NCBI GenBank assembly: GCA_033720955.1
Contig: JAWWBN010000002.1
Location: 1-46,819 of the forward strand
From: JAWWBN01 sp033720955
Lineage (GTDB): Bacteria > Acidobacteriota > Thermoanaerobaculia > Multivoradales > JAHEKO01
DNA length: 46,819 bases
Direction of reading: 5' to 3'
Positions 25,262 to 33,492 of the stretch are shown here, piece by piece. The notes under the pieces are model-generated. The model worked only from the letters and a program-made list of their open reading frames with translations, made no database searches and had not been told where the DNA came from. Position 1 is the stretch's first letter, and the number at the start of each line of letters is the position of its first letter. The position numbers and the translations under genes were made by a program.

Positions 25262-26353
25262 TCAGTTGCGAATCTTCAACAGATAGCCGCGGGGATTCCA
25301 GGTAACCAGAAACTTCTCCCGCTCCGGATCCATCCGGAAGCGCGGGTCCTCGGCGAGGAAGTCGTCGATCGCCTCCATCGGGCCCGGCCCGAAGTCCGGC
25401 TTGGTGGGATGGCCGTTGAGGTTCGAGTCTTCTACGATCAGGTAGCTGCCCGGGGTCACCAGGTCGGCGTAGGCCTTGAGCTCCGCGTAGACGTGATCGC
25501 GACGGTGATCGGAGTCGAGCACGACGAGCACCGTGGCGCCCTGCGGAATCTCGGCGCGCACCCGGCGCAGCGTCTCCTCGGCGGTGGAGGGTCCCAGCAG
25601 GAAGGTGATCTTCTCGTGCTCCGGCAGCGGGTCGCTGTAGGGCTGCAGGTCGATGCTCACCACCCGGCCCCTGCCGACCAGCTCGCAGATATGGGCGAAG
25701 TAGAGGGCGCTGCCCCCCGCGCAGGTCCCGGTCTCGACGATGAGATCGGGCCGCAGCTCGGTGATCATCTCCTGGTAGACCCACATGTCGAGCGGGCACT
25801 TGAAGGTCGGAAATCCCATCCAGTAGGTCTCGCTCCAGGTCTTGCCCAGCAGGTAGGCGTCGAAGTACAGCTTCTGAAAGTCGCGGATCAGACGCCGGAT
25901 GCGGTCCGAGTCGAGCTCGGGGCTGGTGCGATGGTTCGGAATGAAGGTCTCGATGTGGCGATCGGGGAGGGTGAGAAAACGGGCCTCCGTCACCGCGCCG
26001 TCGCACAGCGCGAGCCGCAGCGTGAAGTCGCTGGCGAGCGGCCCGCCGTTCTCGCCGCTCCAGGTCATGCGACCCAGGAGCACCACCTCGCCGTCGCCAA
26101 TGACGGAGCGGGTCAGCTCCACGGACTCGGGGGTGCGCCGCCGGTGGACACGGTCGAAGAAGCCGCGCACGGCTTCGCGACCTTCGTGCCGCGTTCGGCC
26201 GAACAGCTCGGAGTGCTCGAAGACGCCGTCGCCCTTCCAGTCGGTGAGCCAGCGCACCCCGGGGTCGAGCAGCTCCAGGAGGGGCGTGACGCCGGCCTCG
26301 GGCAGGCTCTCGAGAGCCTGGGCGGCGCGGTGGGCCAGGTCGTGGACGTCCAT
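25262..26353 (-). CDS. SnoaL-like domain fused to CmcI-type methyltransferase/hydroxylase
   Basis: This 363-residue protein starts at an ATG behind AGAGGAG. Residues 1-130 look like a SnoaL/NTF2-type domain (VRWLTDWKGDGVFEHSELF, EAVRGFFDRVHRR, SDFTLRLALCDG). Residues 165-363 match the CmcI cephalosporin-hydroxylase family, which has a Rossmann methyltransferase fold: LIVETGTCAGGSALYFA is the SAM loop, GRVVSIDLQPY follows, and VVLDSDHRRDHV and YLIVEDSN end the core. CmcI relatives act as O-methyltransferases in antibiotic and sugar pathways. The N-terminal fusion may shape or bind the substrate. It is followed by the radical SAM gene and preceded by the sulfotransferase gene in the same direction. 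Confidence 0.86.
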   Translation of the reverse strand: MDVHDLAHRAAQALESLPEAGVTPLLELLDPGVRWLTDWKGDGVFEHSELFGRTRHEGREAVRGFFDRVHRRRTPESVELTRSVIGDGEVVLLGRMTWSGENGGPLASDFTLRLALCDGAVTEARFLTLPDRHIETFIPNHRTSPELDSDRIRRLIRDFQKLYFDAYLLGKTWSETYWMGFPTFKCPLDMWVYQEMITELRPDLIVETGTCAGGSALYFAHICELVGRGRVVSIDLQPYSDPLPEHEKITFLLGPSTAEETLRRVRAEIPQGATVLVVLDSDHRRDHVYAELKAYADLVTPGSYLIVEDSNLNGHPTKPDFGPGPMEAIDDFLAEDPRFRMDPEREKFLVTWNPRGYLLKIRN

Positions 26354-26388
26354 CGGGTCTCCTCTCGTCGCCGCCTCCAGCGCGGCGG

Positions 26389-27138
26389 TCAGTCGTCCAG
26401 CGAGGTCATCTCGCCCTCGAACTCGGTGCCGGCCAGCGCACGGGCGAGCTCGTCGTAGTTGGCGATCAGGTCGCGCAGGTCGCGCGAGTTCTGCTTGACG
26501 CTCCGCGGCTCGAGCGGCTCCGCCACCGGCGTCTGGCCCAGGAAGCGCAGCAGCCGGTTCTGCACCGAGAGCTCGCCCAGCTCCTCGTAGCTCGCCTCCG
26601 CCCAGCTCTGCCCGTCGGCCTCGAGGGACGAGCGGATCTCCCGGTAGTAGGCGCGGTCGAAGTCGACGTGGTCGCGGAAGCGGGCGGGGTCGACGGCGAC
26701 CCGGGGCCGCTCGGCGGCGAGCTCCTTCTCGCTGTACGCCTCCCACTGTCCGAGGCGCTCGGAGATCAGCGACGAGACGAAGGTCTTGAGGCGGTTGCGC
26801 CGCCGCAGCACGATCTTCTTGAGCCCCGCGTCTCTCAGCAGACGGGGGAAGACCGCCTCGTTCTGACGGTGGGTGAACTTGAAGCCGACGCAGGGCCGGC
26901 CGAAGGGGTGCTCCCACAGCCTGTCGAGAAAGGCCAGGGGATCGGCTTCCCTTTCTTCGACGCTTCCCAGCCGGAAGCCGCTCTGCCGCAGGTCGAGCGC
27001 CACCCAGACCCCCTTGGGGTTGAAGATCTCGTGGTGGCAGAGGATGGCCGGATGGGAGTCCAGCATGGTGCAGAGCATGTTGCTGCCGGAGCGGGGCGCG
27101 GCCAGGATGACGAAGCGCTCGAGCTCCGCGCTCACCAT
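26389..27138 (-). CDS. Sulfotransferase (Stf0/PAPS-dependent type)
   Basis: This 249-residue protein starts at an ATG overlapping the end of the upstream dehydrogenase gene. The 5'-phosphosulfate loop is ILAAPRSGSNMLCTML near the N-terminus. The 3'-phosphate-binding segment is KKIVLRRRNRLKTFVSSLIS. HHEIFNPKGV and FKFTHRQNE are typical of the Stf0/bacterial sulfotransferase group. It moves sulfate from PAPS to a hydroxyl of a lipid, sugar or secondary metabolite. Its coupling to an MDR dehydrogenase and its position before a CmcI-type enzyme suggest tailoring of the same compound. Confidence 0.88.
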   Translation of the reverse strand: MVSAELERFVILAAPRSGSNMLCTMLDSHPAILCHHEIFNPKGVWVALDLRQSGFRLGSVEEREADPLAFLDRLWEHPFGRPCVGFKFTHRQNEAVFPRLLRDAGLKKIVLRRRNRLKTFVSSLISERLGQWEAYSEKELAAERPRVAVDPARFRDHVDFDRAYYREIRSSLEADGQSWAEASYEELGELSVQNRLLRFLGQTPVAEPLEPRSVKQNSRDLRDLIANYDELARALAGTEFEGEMTSLDD

Positions 27139-28181
27139 TGGAGGACGACTCCCAGAGTCCCGGCTGGGTCGTCGCTCAGGCCGCGGTAGCCGCACGCGGC
27201 GTCGGCCGCGCGGAGACGGTGGGTGATCAGCTCGCGGGTGGTGAGCTCACCCTGGGCGAGCATCTCCAGGAACAGCTCGCCGTGGCGGCGGGAGGTCCAC
27301 CGGTCGTCGAGCGAGCCCTCGGCCGGATGGGAGAAGCCGTGCGCTCCGAGGATGGTCAGGCTGGGTCGGTTGCAGAGGTCGTGGAAGTCGAAGTGGCTGG
27401 GACCGCGGGGGCTGCTCAGGAGGAGAAACCGCCCCTGCCGCCGCACCAGGCGGGGCGCGGCGGCGAGCACCGTGGGCTCTCCCGTGGCCTCGATCATCAC
27501 GTCGACGCCGGAGGCGCCGTGGCGGTCGCGGAACCGCCGGCGCACCTCGCGGTCGCGAAGGTCGCCCGGGAAGCCGATCAGCCGTTGTGACGGGGGCAGT
27601 CGGGCCATGCGGGCGGGCGTCACCTCGAACGCGTAGATCCGGCGCACGCCGATCCGCAGGCAGAGGCGGCAGACGAGCTGGCCGAGGACCCCCAGGCCGA
27701 CCACCCCCACGGTCTCGCCCCAGGTCACCGCAGCGCGGCGCAGGCCGTTCATCGCCACCTTCCCCAGGGTCGCGAAGACCGCCTCCTCCGGCGAGACGCC
27801 CTCCGGCAGGGCGGCCACGCGGTCCTCCGGCGAGAGCGCGAAGCGCTGGTGGCCGCCGTGATTGTGGACCGTGCGGCCGATCCAGCCCGGGTCCACTCCC
27901 TCGCCGACCGCCTCGACCCTGCCGACGTTCGAGTAGCCGGCCAGCTTGGGGTAGTGGGTCAGATCGCCCCAGCGCTCGCCGGTGGCCGAGGCGTGGAGAA
28001 GGGTCAGCTCGGTGCCGGCGCTGATCAGCGAGCGGACGGTTCGCACCAGGACCTGCCCGGGCTCGGGGGAGGGAACGTCGAGTGCGAGCGTCTCCACGAC
28101 GCCGGGCGCCGTGAAGGCCACGGCCAGGTTGCCGCGGCCCGATGGCGCGTCGCGAGAGACATCGTCTCGAGGCGAAGACAT
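27132..28181 (-). CDS. MDR-family zinc-type dehydrogenase
   Basis: This 349-residue protein is a medium-chain dehydrogenase/reductase. The N-terminal GroES-like domain contains SAGTEL, YSNVGRVEAVGEGV and NHGGHQRFA, and the Rossmann domain carries GVVGLGVLGQLVCRL. The usual catalytic Cys-Gly-His start and the four-Cys structural zinc loop are not visible, so metal binding is doubtful. It may act like the BchC or zinc-less subgroups on a sugar or polyol-like alcohol. Its stop overlaps the sulfotransferase start (ATGGTGA), which indicates coupling. It is the first gene of a four-gene minus-strand run. Confidence 0.87.
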   Translation of the reverse strand: MSSPRDDVSRDAPSGRGNLAVAFTAPGVVETLALDVPSPEPGQVLVRTVRSLISAGTELTLLHASATGERWGDLTHYPKLAGYSNVGRVEAVGEGVDPGWIGRTVHNHGGHQRFALSPEDRVAALPEGVSPEEAVFATLGKVAMNGLRRAAVTWGETVGVVGLGVLGQLVCRLCLRIGVRRIYAFEVTPARMARLPPSQRLIGFPGDLRDREVRRRFRDRHGASGVDVMIEATGEPTVLAAAPRLVRRQGRFLLLSSPRGPSHFDFHDLCNRPSLTILGAHGFSHPAEGSLDDRWTSRRHGELFLEMLAQGELTTRELITHRLRAADAACGYRGLSDDPAGTLGVVLQW

Positions 28182-28231
28182 GCCGTTTAGAAAGTGCAGA
28201 TCCCGCGTCTAAAGGGGGTAGAGACTTAGTG

Positions 28232-28237
28232 TATGAT
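28232..28237 (+). promoter_or_regulatory. Possible -10 element upstream of the WD40 gene
   Basis: TATGAT stands out in the divergent gap before the WD40 gene, 91 bp ahead of its ATG. The -35 position (CTAAAG near 28209) is a poor match, so the call is weak. Confidence 0.35.
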
Positions 28238-28327
28238 AGATCCACAGTTTCGCTCACAAGTCGAGTTCGGTGCCGAATCGCCGCGGTGAGGCCGTCGCTG
28301 GCCTGCGCCGCGAGGAGGTGGAGCCAG

Positions 28328-30187
28328 ATGGCCGAAGAAGTAACTCTTTTGGAGGTTCCTCGAGCCGAAGGGGGCTGGTCGCGTCACCGCGGGCCGGTGA
28401 CGGGTGTGGAAATGATCCCGGGCACCCGGCTGGCCGTCACCTCCGCCTACGACAGCGCCGTCGGGATCTTCGACCTGGAGAGCGGTGAGGTCGAGCTGCT
28501 CGGCTATCACGATCATCTGGTCAACCGGATCGTCGTCAGCCCGGACGGCGCGCTCGCGGCGTCCTGCTCGTCCGACTACTCCATCTGTCTCTGGGACCTG
28601 CGGACCCGGCGCAAGGTGATGACCCTGCTGGGCCACAGCGACGACGTCGAGGACTTCGTCTTCGCGGACGCGGAGACCGGCGTTTCGGCGTCGCGCGACT
28701 GGCGGCTCCTGGTCTGGGACCTTCGCACCGGCGCCGTGCGGCGGGTGCTGGAGGGGCATCAGAAGGACGTGCTGGTGCTCGCCGTCGCTGAGGGCCGGGT
28801 CTACTCCTCGGGAGACGACATGACGCTCCGGGTGTGGGACCTCGCGACCGGAGAGCAGTTGAGCCTGATCGGACCCTTCGAGGACGAGACCGACACCTGC
28901 GCGATCGACCCGGGGAGAAAGCGCGCGATCCTGGGGTGTGACGACGGCTGCATCCGCGTGTTCGACACCGCCAGCGGCCAGGCGACCCACGTCATCGAGG
29001 CCCACGCCTCGGGCATCAAGAAGGTCGCCGTCTCGGCGGCCACCGGCGACATCCTGTCGGCGGCCTACGACCAGAAGATCGTGATCTGGGACGCCGCCAC
29101 GCTGGAGGCGCGTCTCGAGCTGGACAGCACGTCGGCGACCTGGGAGCGCTCTCTGACCTGGTCTCCGGACGGCGCCAAGATCGTCGGCGGGACCTTCGAC
29201 GGAACGGTCCTGGTCTGGGACAGCGCTACCGGCCGTCTGGAGAGCGAGATCGGTGAGCCGGGCGAGGTTCCCGGCAACCCCTGCTTCAACGAGGTCGCGG
29301 CGGGGCCGAGCGGCACCTTCGTGGTGGTCAGCGACGACGGTTTCGTGCGCCGCGGCCGGCTCACCCCCGAAGAGGGCCGCTGGGAGTGCCGGTGCGAGCC
29401 GCTGTCGGGCCGCATTCTGGCCAACGCGGTGACCTACGACGAGGAGTACCGGATGGTCGTGACCGGCGCCCACGACCACACCGTGCACATCTTCGACTCG
29501 ACGCCCGCGGGTCTCGAGCGGGAGCGCGAGGTGGCGCTCGGCGAGGGGCCCATCAACTCGGTGCGGATCGCCCGGCACCGCGGCTACGAGCGCGACGTGT
29601 TCGTGGCCTGCTACTCGAGCGCCATCGTCCGGCTGTCGCCGGAGGGCGAGATCGAGGGCAAGGTCTCGGTCCACGAGGGGGCGGTCAAATCGCTGCGGCT
29701 GCATCCCGCGAAGAGGGTCGGCGTGAGCTGCGGAGCCGACGGCCTCCTCCTGGGCTGGAGCTTCGAAGGCGAGCTTCTGCACCGCTATCTGGGCCACACG
29801 GCCATCATCAACGACGTGGATCTCGAGCCGGGTGGCGAGCGGCTCGCCAGCGTGTCGCGCGACTTCTCGCTGAAGATCTTCGAGCTCGAGACCGGGCGGA
29901 TGCAGCAGACGATCCCCATCGGCCGCAAGTCGCTCAAGTCGGTCTGCTTCTGGAGCGACGAGGTGGTCTTGGTCGGGGACTACTGGGGAGGCCTGATCCG
30001 GGTCGACCTGAAGTCCGAGAGCTACGAGAGGGCCGTGGTCGCCGGCAACGGCATCAGCTCCGTGGCCCGATGCGGCGGGCACGCCGTGCTGACCTCCTAC
30101 GACGGGGCGATCTACCTGGTCCGGCCCGACCTGGCCGTGGTGCGCTCGCTGCGGGCGATGCATCAGCGGCTCGCTCGGGCCGCGTAG
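28328..30187 (+). CDS. WD40-repeat beta-propeller protein
   Basis: This 619-residue cytoplasmic protein starts at an ATG with GAGGAGG upstream. It consists almost entirely of WD40 units, roughly twelve to fourteen, enough for two seven-bladed propellers. Typical ends are ICLWDLRTR, LLVWDLRTG, LRVWDLATG, VIWDAATLE, VLVWDSATG and LKIFELETG, with the GH element in LGHSDDVEDF and LGHTAIINDV. It has no kinase or protease domain. It is followed 22 bp later by the GTP cyclohydrolase II gene, so the two are likely co-expressed. WD-repeat proteins are known beside GTP cyclohydrolase II in the toxoflavin operon (ToxC), where their role is unknown. Confidence 0.9.
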   Translation: MAEEVTLLEVPRAEGGWSRHRGPVTGVEMIPGTRLAVTSAYDSAVGIFDLESGEVELLGYHDHLVNRIVVSPDGALAASCSSDYSICLWDLRTRRKVMTLLGHSDDVEDFVFADAETGVSASRDWRLLVWDLRTGAVRRVLEGHQKDVLVLAVAEGRVYSSGDDMTLRVWDLATGEQLSLIGPFEDETDTCAIDPGRKRAILGCDDGCIRVFDTASGQATHVIEAHASGIKKVAVSAATGDILSAAYDQKIVIWDAATLEARLELDSTSATWERSLTWSPDGAKIVGGTFDGTVLVWDSATGRLESEIGEPGEVPGNPCFNEVAAGPSGTFVVVSDDGFVRRGRLTPEEGRWECRCEPLSGRILANAVTYDEEYRMVVTGAHDHTVHIFDSTPAGLEREREVALGEGPINSVRIARHRGYERDVFVACYSSAIVRLSPEGEIEGKVSVHEGAVKSLRLHPAKRVGVSCGADGLLLGWSFEGELLHRYLGHTAIINDVDLEPGGERLASVSRDFSLKIFELETGRMQQTIPIGRKSLKSVCFWSDEVVLVGDYWGGLIRVDLKSESYERAVVAGNGISSVARCGGHAVLTSYDGAIYLVRPDLAVVRSLRAMHQRLARAA

Positions 30188-30208
30188 GGGCGGAGCGGGA
30201 GTGGAGAG

Positions 30209-31384
30209 TTGAGCACGTCGAAGAACGGGACCCTCGATCTCGATCCCGTCTTCGATGCCATCCGCCGGGGCGGCATGGTGCTGCTCGTGCCGGACGCGAG
30301 CGAGGGCGGTGCCATCTGCCATCTGGTGCTGGCGGCGGAGAGGGCGTCGCCGCGCTCGGTGGGGGCGATGCTCAGCCTGGGCAACGGCTCGACGGTGGTG
30401 GCGCTGACCCGGGACCGCTGCGAGCGCTTCGGGCTCGCCACGGTGGACGGCACGGCCGGCCTGGTCGGCAGCCGGCCGGGTGCGCCGATGGAGGCGAAGG
30501 AGCTCGGTCCGCTGTCGGCGCAGAGGCTGGCGCGCGTCGCGGCGCAGCTCGCCAACGGCGACGGCGCGGGCAGCCAGGCGAGGCTCGATGGCGTCGAGGT
30601 GCGTTGCGCCGACTGGGGCGGCGTCGTGAGAACGCCGTTGCCGCTGGAGGCGGCGGTCGACCTCGTGCGTCTCGCTGGTCAGCCCCCCGTGGCACTGGTG
30701 AGCCGGGTGCGGTCGGAGGAGGCGGCCGGCTACGACTGCGCCGACCTGCCGCGTCTCGCCATCTCGCAGCTCGCGGCCTACCGCCGCGCGCGAGCACCCG
30801 TGCTGCTGCGTCGCCATGGCCCCAGGGTGCGGCTGCCCACCCGCCACGGGGCCTTCTCGCTGCAGGCCTACGAGGATCCCCTCACCGGCTCGCTTCACCT
30901 CGCCCTCACCATGGGGACGCCACGTGGCCCGGCTCTGGTCCGCGTCCACTCGGAGTGCCTGACCGGCGACCTCCTGGGGTCGCTGCGCTGCGACTGCGGC
31001 TCGCAGTTCGAGGAGTCGCTGGCCGCCATCGGCCGCGAGGGCTCGGGGGTGCTGATCTACCTGCGGCAGGAGGGACGCGGGATCGGTCTCGTGAACAAGC
31101 TTCGCGCCTACGACATCCAGGACCAGGGCTACGACACGGTGGAGGCGAACGAGCGGCTCGGATTTCGACCCGATCTGCGCGACTACAGCTTCGCCGTCTT
31201 CATGCTGAAGGACATGGGGATCGAGGCGGTCCGCCTGCTCACCAACAACCCCCGCAAGAGACACGGCCTGGAGCGCCACGGGATCCAGGTGAAGGCACGA
31301 GTGCCGCTGGTGGTCGAGCCGACCCCCGAGAGCCTGGGCTACCTGAGGGCCAAGAGGGACAAGCTGGGCCACCTGCTCCCGTGA
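30209..31384 (+). CDS. GTP cyclohydrolase II-like protein with degenerate RibB half
   Basis: This 391-residue protein starts at TTG with GGGAG about nine bases upstream. The C-terminal half is a good GTP cyclohydrolase II: the zinc ligands Cys250, Cys261 and Cys263 (SEC, then RCDCG) have the correct 11 and 2 spacing. LRQEGRGIGLVNKLRAY, TVEANERLGF and LLTNNPRKR complete the active site. The N-terminal half is the length and shape of the RibB domain but lacks the DDEDRENEGD acidic loop, reading VPDASEGGAI instead, so it should not make dihydroxybutanone phosphate. Such enzymes can feed riboflavin or divert GTP into 7-azapteridines. No other riboflavin gene lies in this window. Confidence 0.9.
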   Translation: MSTSKNGTLDLDPVFDAIRRGGMVLLVPDASEGGAICHLVLAAERASPRSVGAMLSLGNGSTVVALTRDRCERFGLATVDGTAGLVGSRPGAPMEAKELGPLSAQRLARVAAQLANGDGAGSQARLDGVEVRCADWGGVVRTPLPLEAAVDLVRLAGQPPVALVSRVRSEEAAGYDCADLPRLAISQLAAYRRARAPVLLRRHGPRVRLPTRHGAFSLQAYEDPLTGSLHLALTMGTPRGPALVRVHSECLTGDLLGSLRCDCGSQFEESLAAIGREGSGVLIYLRQEGRGIGLVNKLRAYDIQDQGYDTVEANERLGFRPDLRDYSFAVFMLKDMGIEAVRLLTNNPRKRHGLERHGIQVKARVPLVVEPTPESLGYLRAKRDKLGHLLP

Positions 31385-31424
31385 GACGGCGTGGCCGCCG
31401 GCTGTCGACGCGAAGGAGAGCTGC

Positions 31425-32486
31425 ATGAAGGTGAAGAGGGACGAGCATCTCGTCGAGACCGACAACGCCCTGGTCTTCCTCGAGCGTCTGGACGCCGACG
31501 CCGCGCTCGCCGAGCGCTGTGAGCGCACCGACCTGGAGGGCCGACTGAGAATCGCCTCGGAGATCGGCCTGCCGGTCTCGGAGGCGGAGTTCCGCCGGGC
31601 GATCCGCTCCTGGGACTACCACGGAAGATGGACCCGGTGGCAGAGCGCGGGACGTCTTGCGGAGGCGTTCGACGATCTGCCGGAGCTGGACGGCGAGTAC
31701 CCCGTCTCCGACGAAGCGGTGGCGTCGTACCGGCGGGACGGCCACCTCCTCCTGCGGCAGGTGGTCGGGCCGCAGGAGGTCGAGGCCTATCGACCGGTGG
31801 TGCGCGACCTGGTGGCGCGCCACAACACCCAGGTGGACGCCCGCGACCAGCGGCCCGAGGAGCGCGGCTACCTGCAGGTCGTCAACCTGCACATGCGCAG
31901 CGCCGCCGCGCGGCGGCTCGTCCGCTCGCCGCGTCTCGGCAGGATCGCGGCGAGACTGCTGGGGGTCGAAGCGGTGCGGATCTACATCGACCAGGCCTTC
32001 TACAAGGAGCCCGGAGGCAAGATGTCCCACTGGCATCAGGACCAGCTCTACTACCCCCTCGAGACGGAGCGGCTGGTGACGATGTGGCTCCCGCTGGTGG
32101 ACGTCAGTCACGAGATGGGGGTCGTGGCCTACGCCTCCGGCTCCCACCGCGAGGGCTTCCTCGGCTTCAAGCCCGACCGCGCCGACGCCGAGGAGGACCA
32201 TCCTCGGTTCGTTCGCCGGCTCGGCTACCCGATCTGGAAGCCCGGCCAGGTGATGGCCGGTGACGCCACCTATCACCACGGCTGGGTGGTCCACGGGGCG
32301 TACGCCAACCGCAGCGACCGGATGCGCGAGGTGGTGGTGGTGATCTACTACCCGGACGGAACCCGGATCGTCGAGCCGAGCAACGAGTTCCAGAAGCGAG
32401 CCATCCGCTACATGTGGGGGGAGGCGGCGAAGCCCGGCGAGCTGGCCGCGGGCCCCACCAATCCAGTCGTCTACTCCGCCGGATGA
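31425..32486 (+). CDS. PhyH-family oxygenase with N-terminal Nif11-like domain
   Basis: This 353-residue protein starts at an ATG behind AAGGAGAG. Residues 10-65 match the Nif11/N11P pattern (ALVFLERLDADAALAERC, then RIASEIGLPVSEAEFRRAI), a domain usually found as a RiPP leader. Residues 90-340 are a PhyH Fe(II)/2OG oxygenase with His204 and Asp206 in HWHQDQLYY and a distal His at about 290 in WVVHGAYANRS. The mid-strand reads MGVVAYASGSHREG. It lies 40 bp after the GTP cyclohydrolase gene, in the same direction. Its last 16 bases overlap the end of the convergent epimerase gene. The Nif11 part may be a protein-interaction or substrate-docking module. Confidence 0.87.
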   Translation: MKVKRDEHLVETDNALVFLERLDADAALAERCERTDLEGRLRIASEIGLPVSEAEFRRAIRSWDYHGRWTRWQSAGRLAEAFDDLPELDGEYPVSDEAVASYRRDGHLLLRQVVGPQEVEAYRPVVRDLVARHNTQVDARDQRPEERGYLQVVNLHMRSAAARRLVRSPRLGRIAARLLGVEAVRIYIDQAFYKEPGGKMSHWHQDQLYYPLETERLVTMWLPLVDVSHEMGVVAYASGSHREGFLGFKPDRADAEEDHPRFVRRLGYPIWKPGQVMAGDATYHHGWVVHGAYANRSDRMREVVVVIYYPDGTRIVEPSNEFQKRAIRYMWGEAAKPGELAAGPTNPVVYSAG

Positions 32487-33406
32487 CCGGCCGGATGCCG
32501 GGGTCCCTGCGCGGCCCGGACCAGGTCGCGCACCGTCTCCGCGAGCCGCCGCTCGCCGCCGAACTCCATTCCGAGGGCCTCGAGCTTGCCCGTCTCGATC
32601 GGGCGCATGGCCGCGCCCGGGCGTTCCACGATGCGGCTGTCGCTGCCGGCGAACCGCGCCGCCAGGGCCGCCACCTCAACCTCCGGAACGTACCGGTCGA
32701 AGCAGTTGTAGGCCTCGCCGGCCACGCCGTCGGCGGTGAGCAGGAGCGCCACCGCCCTGGCCACGTCGGCGACGTGAACCTCCTTCGCGCCGCCTTCGCA
32801 GACCACCTCGCGACGGCGGGAGACGACCTTCTCGACCAGGCCGAACCACTTGCTGCGCTCCACCGGCCGCGCCACGCCGTAGATGCTCGCCGGCCGCAGG
32901 GCGCAGGCCTCGATCTCCCGGCCCAGGCCGTAGCTGTGAATGAACTTCTCGACCGCGGCCTTGATCGCGCCGTAGTGGCTGGTGGGCCAGAGAGGGTGGG
33001 CCTCGTCGAGGGGCCGGTCGTCGAGCAGCCGGGAGTGGACCGCGCAGGAGGAGAGGAAGACGAAGCGCCGGACCCCCGTCTCTCGAGCCGCTCGCAGGAG
33101 GCGCAGACTGCCCAGGAGGTTCCTGTCGACGAACGCCGCGACGTCCGCTGCGCCGCTGGGCCGGAAACCGCCTCCCGGATGGTGGAAGGCGCAGTGGACG
33201 ACGGCGGCGCAGCCGTCGAGCAGGGGGTCCTCGTCGCCGCGGGCGAGCTCCCCAGGCACCCACTCGACCCCCATGGCGACGTCCTCGAAGCCGCCCAGGT
33301 CGCTGCCGGGCCGCCGCCAGCAGCGGCACCGGTGGCCGTCGGCCACCAGACGGCGCAGCAGGTGGCGCCCGACAAAACCCGTGGCTCCGGTGACGGCGAT
33401 CTTCAT
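32471..33406 (-). CDS. NAD-dependent epimerase/dehydratase family protein
   Basis: This 311-residue extended SDR has the N-terminal nucleotide loop VTGATGFVGRHLLRRL, the FLSSCAV strand carrying the catalytic Ser, and HYGAIKAAVEKFI with the YxxxK pair. RPASIYGVARP is the conserved substrate loop. It likely epimerises, dehydrates or reduces a nucleotide sugar or related carbonyl compound. It stands alone on the minus strand among plus-strand pathway genes and overlaps the PhyH gene end to end, which suggests compact packing. Confidence 0.9.
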   Translation of the reverse strand: MKIAVTGATGFVGRHLLRRLVADGHRCRCWRRPGSDLGGFEDVAMGVEWVPGELARGDEDPLLDGCAAVVHCAFHHPGGGFRPSGAADVAAFVDRNLLGSLRLLRAARETGVRRFVFLSSCAVHSRLLDDRPLDEAHPLWPTSHYGAIKAAVEKFIHSYGLGREIEACALRPASIYGVARPVERSKWFGLVEKVVSRRREVVCEGGAKEVHVADVARAVALLLTADGVAGEAYNCFDRYVPEVEVAALAARFAGSDSRIVERPGAAMRPIETGKLEALGMEFGGERRLAETVRDLVRAAQGPRHPAGHPAE

Positions 33407-33492
33407 GACGAAGCGGCCCTGTCGGGGGGAGACGCCGCGGATTATGACAGGGGGGCGCGGCCGGGCGCTCGCCGGGAGGAGAGGAGGAAGAT

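Noticed and set aside
28226..31528. 1100-codon minus-strand open frame opposite the WD40 and GTP cyclohydrolase genes
   Set aside because: No motif or start signal is visible, and both plus-strand proteins have strong family signatures.
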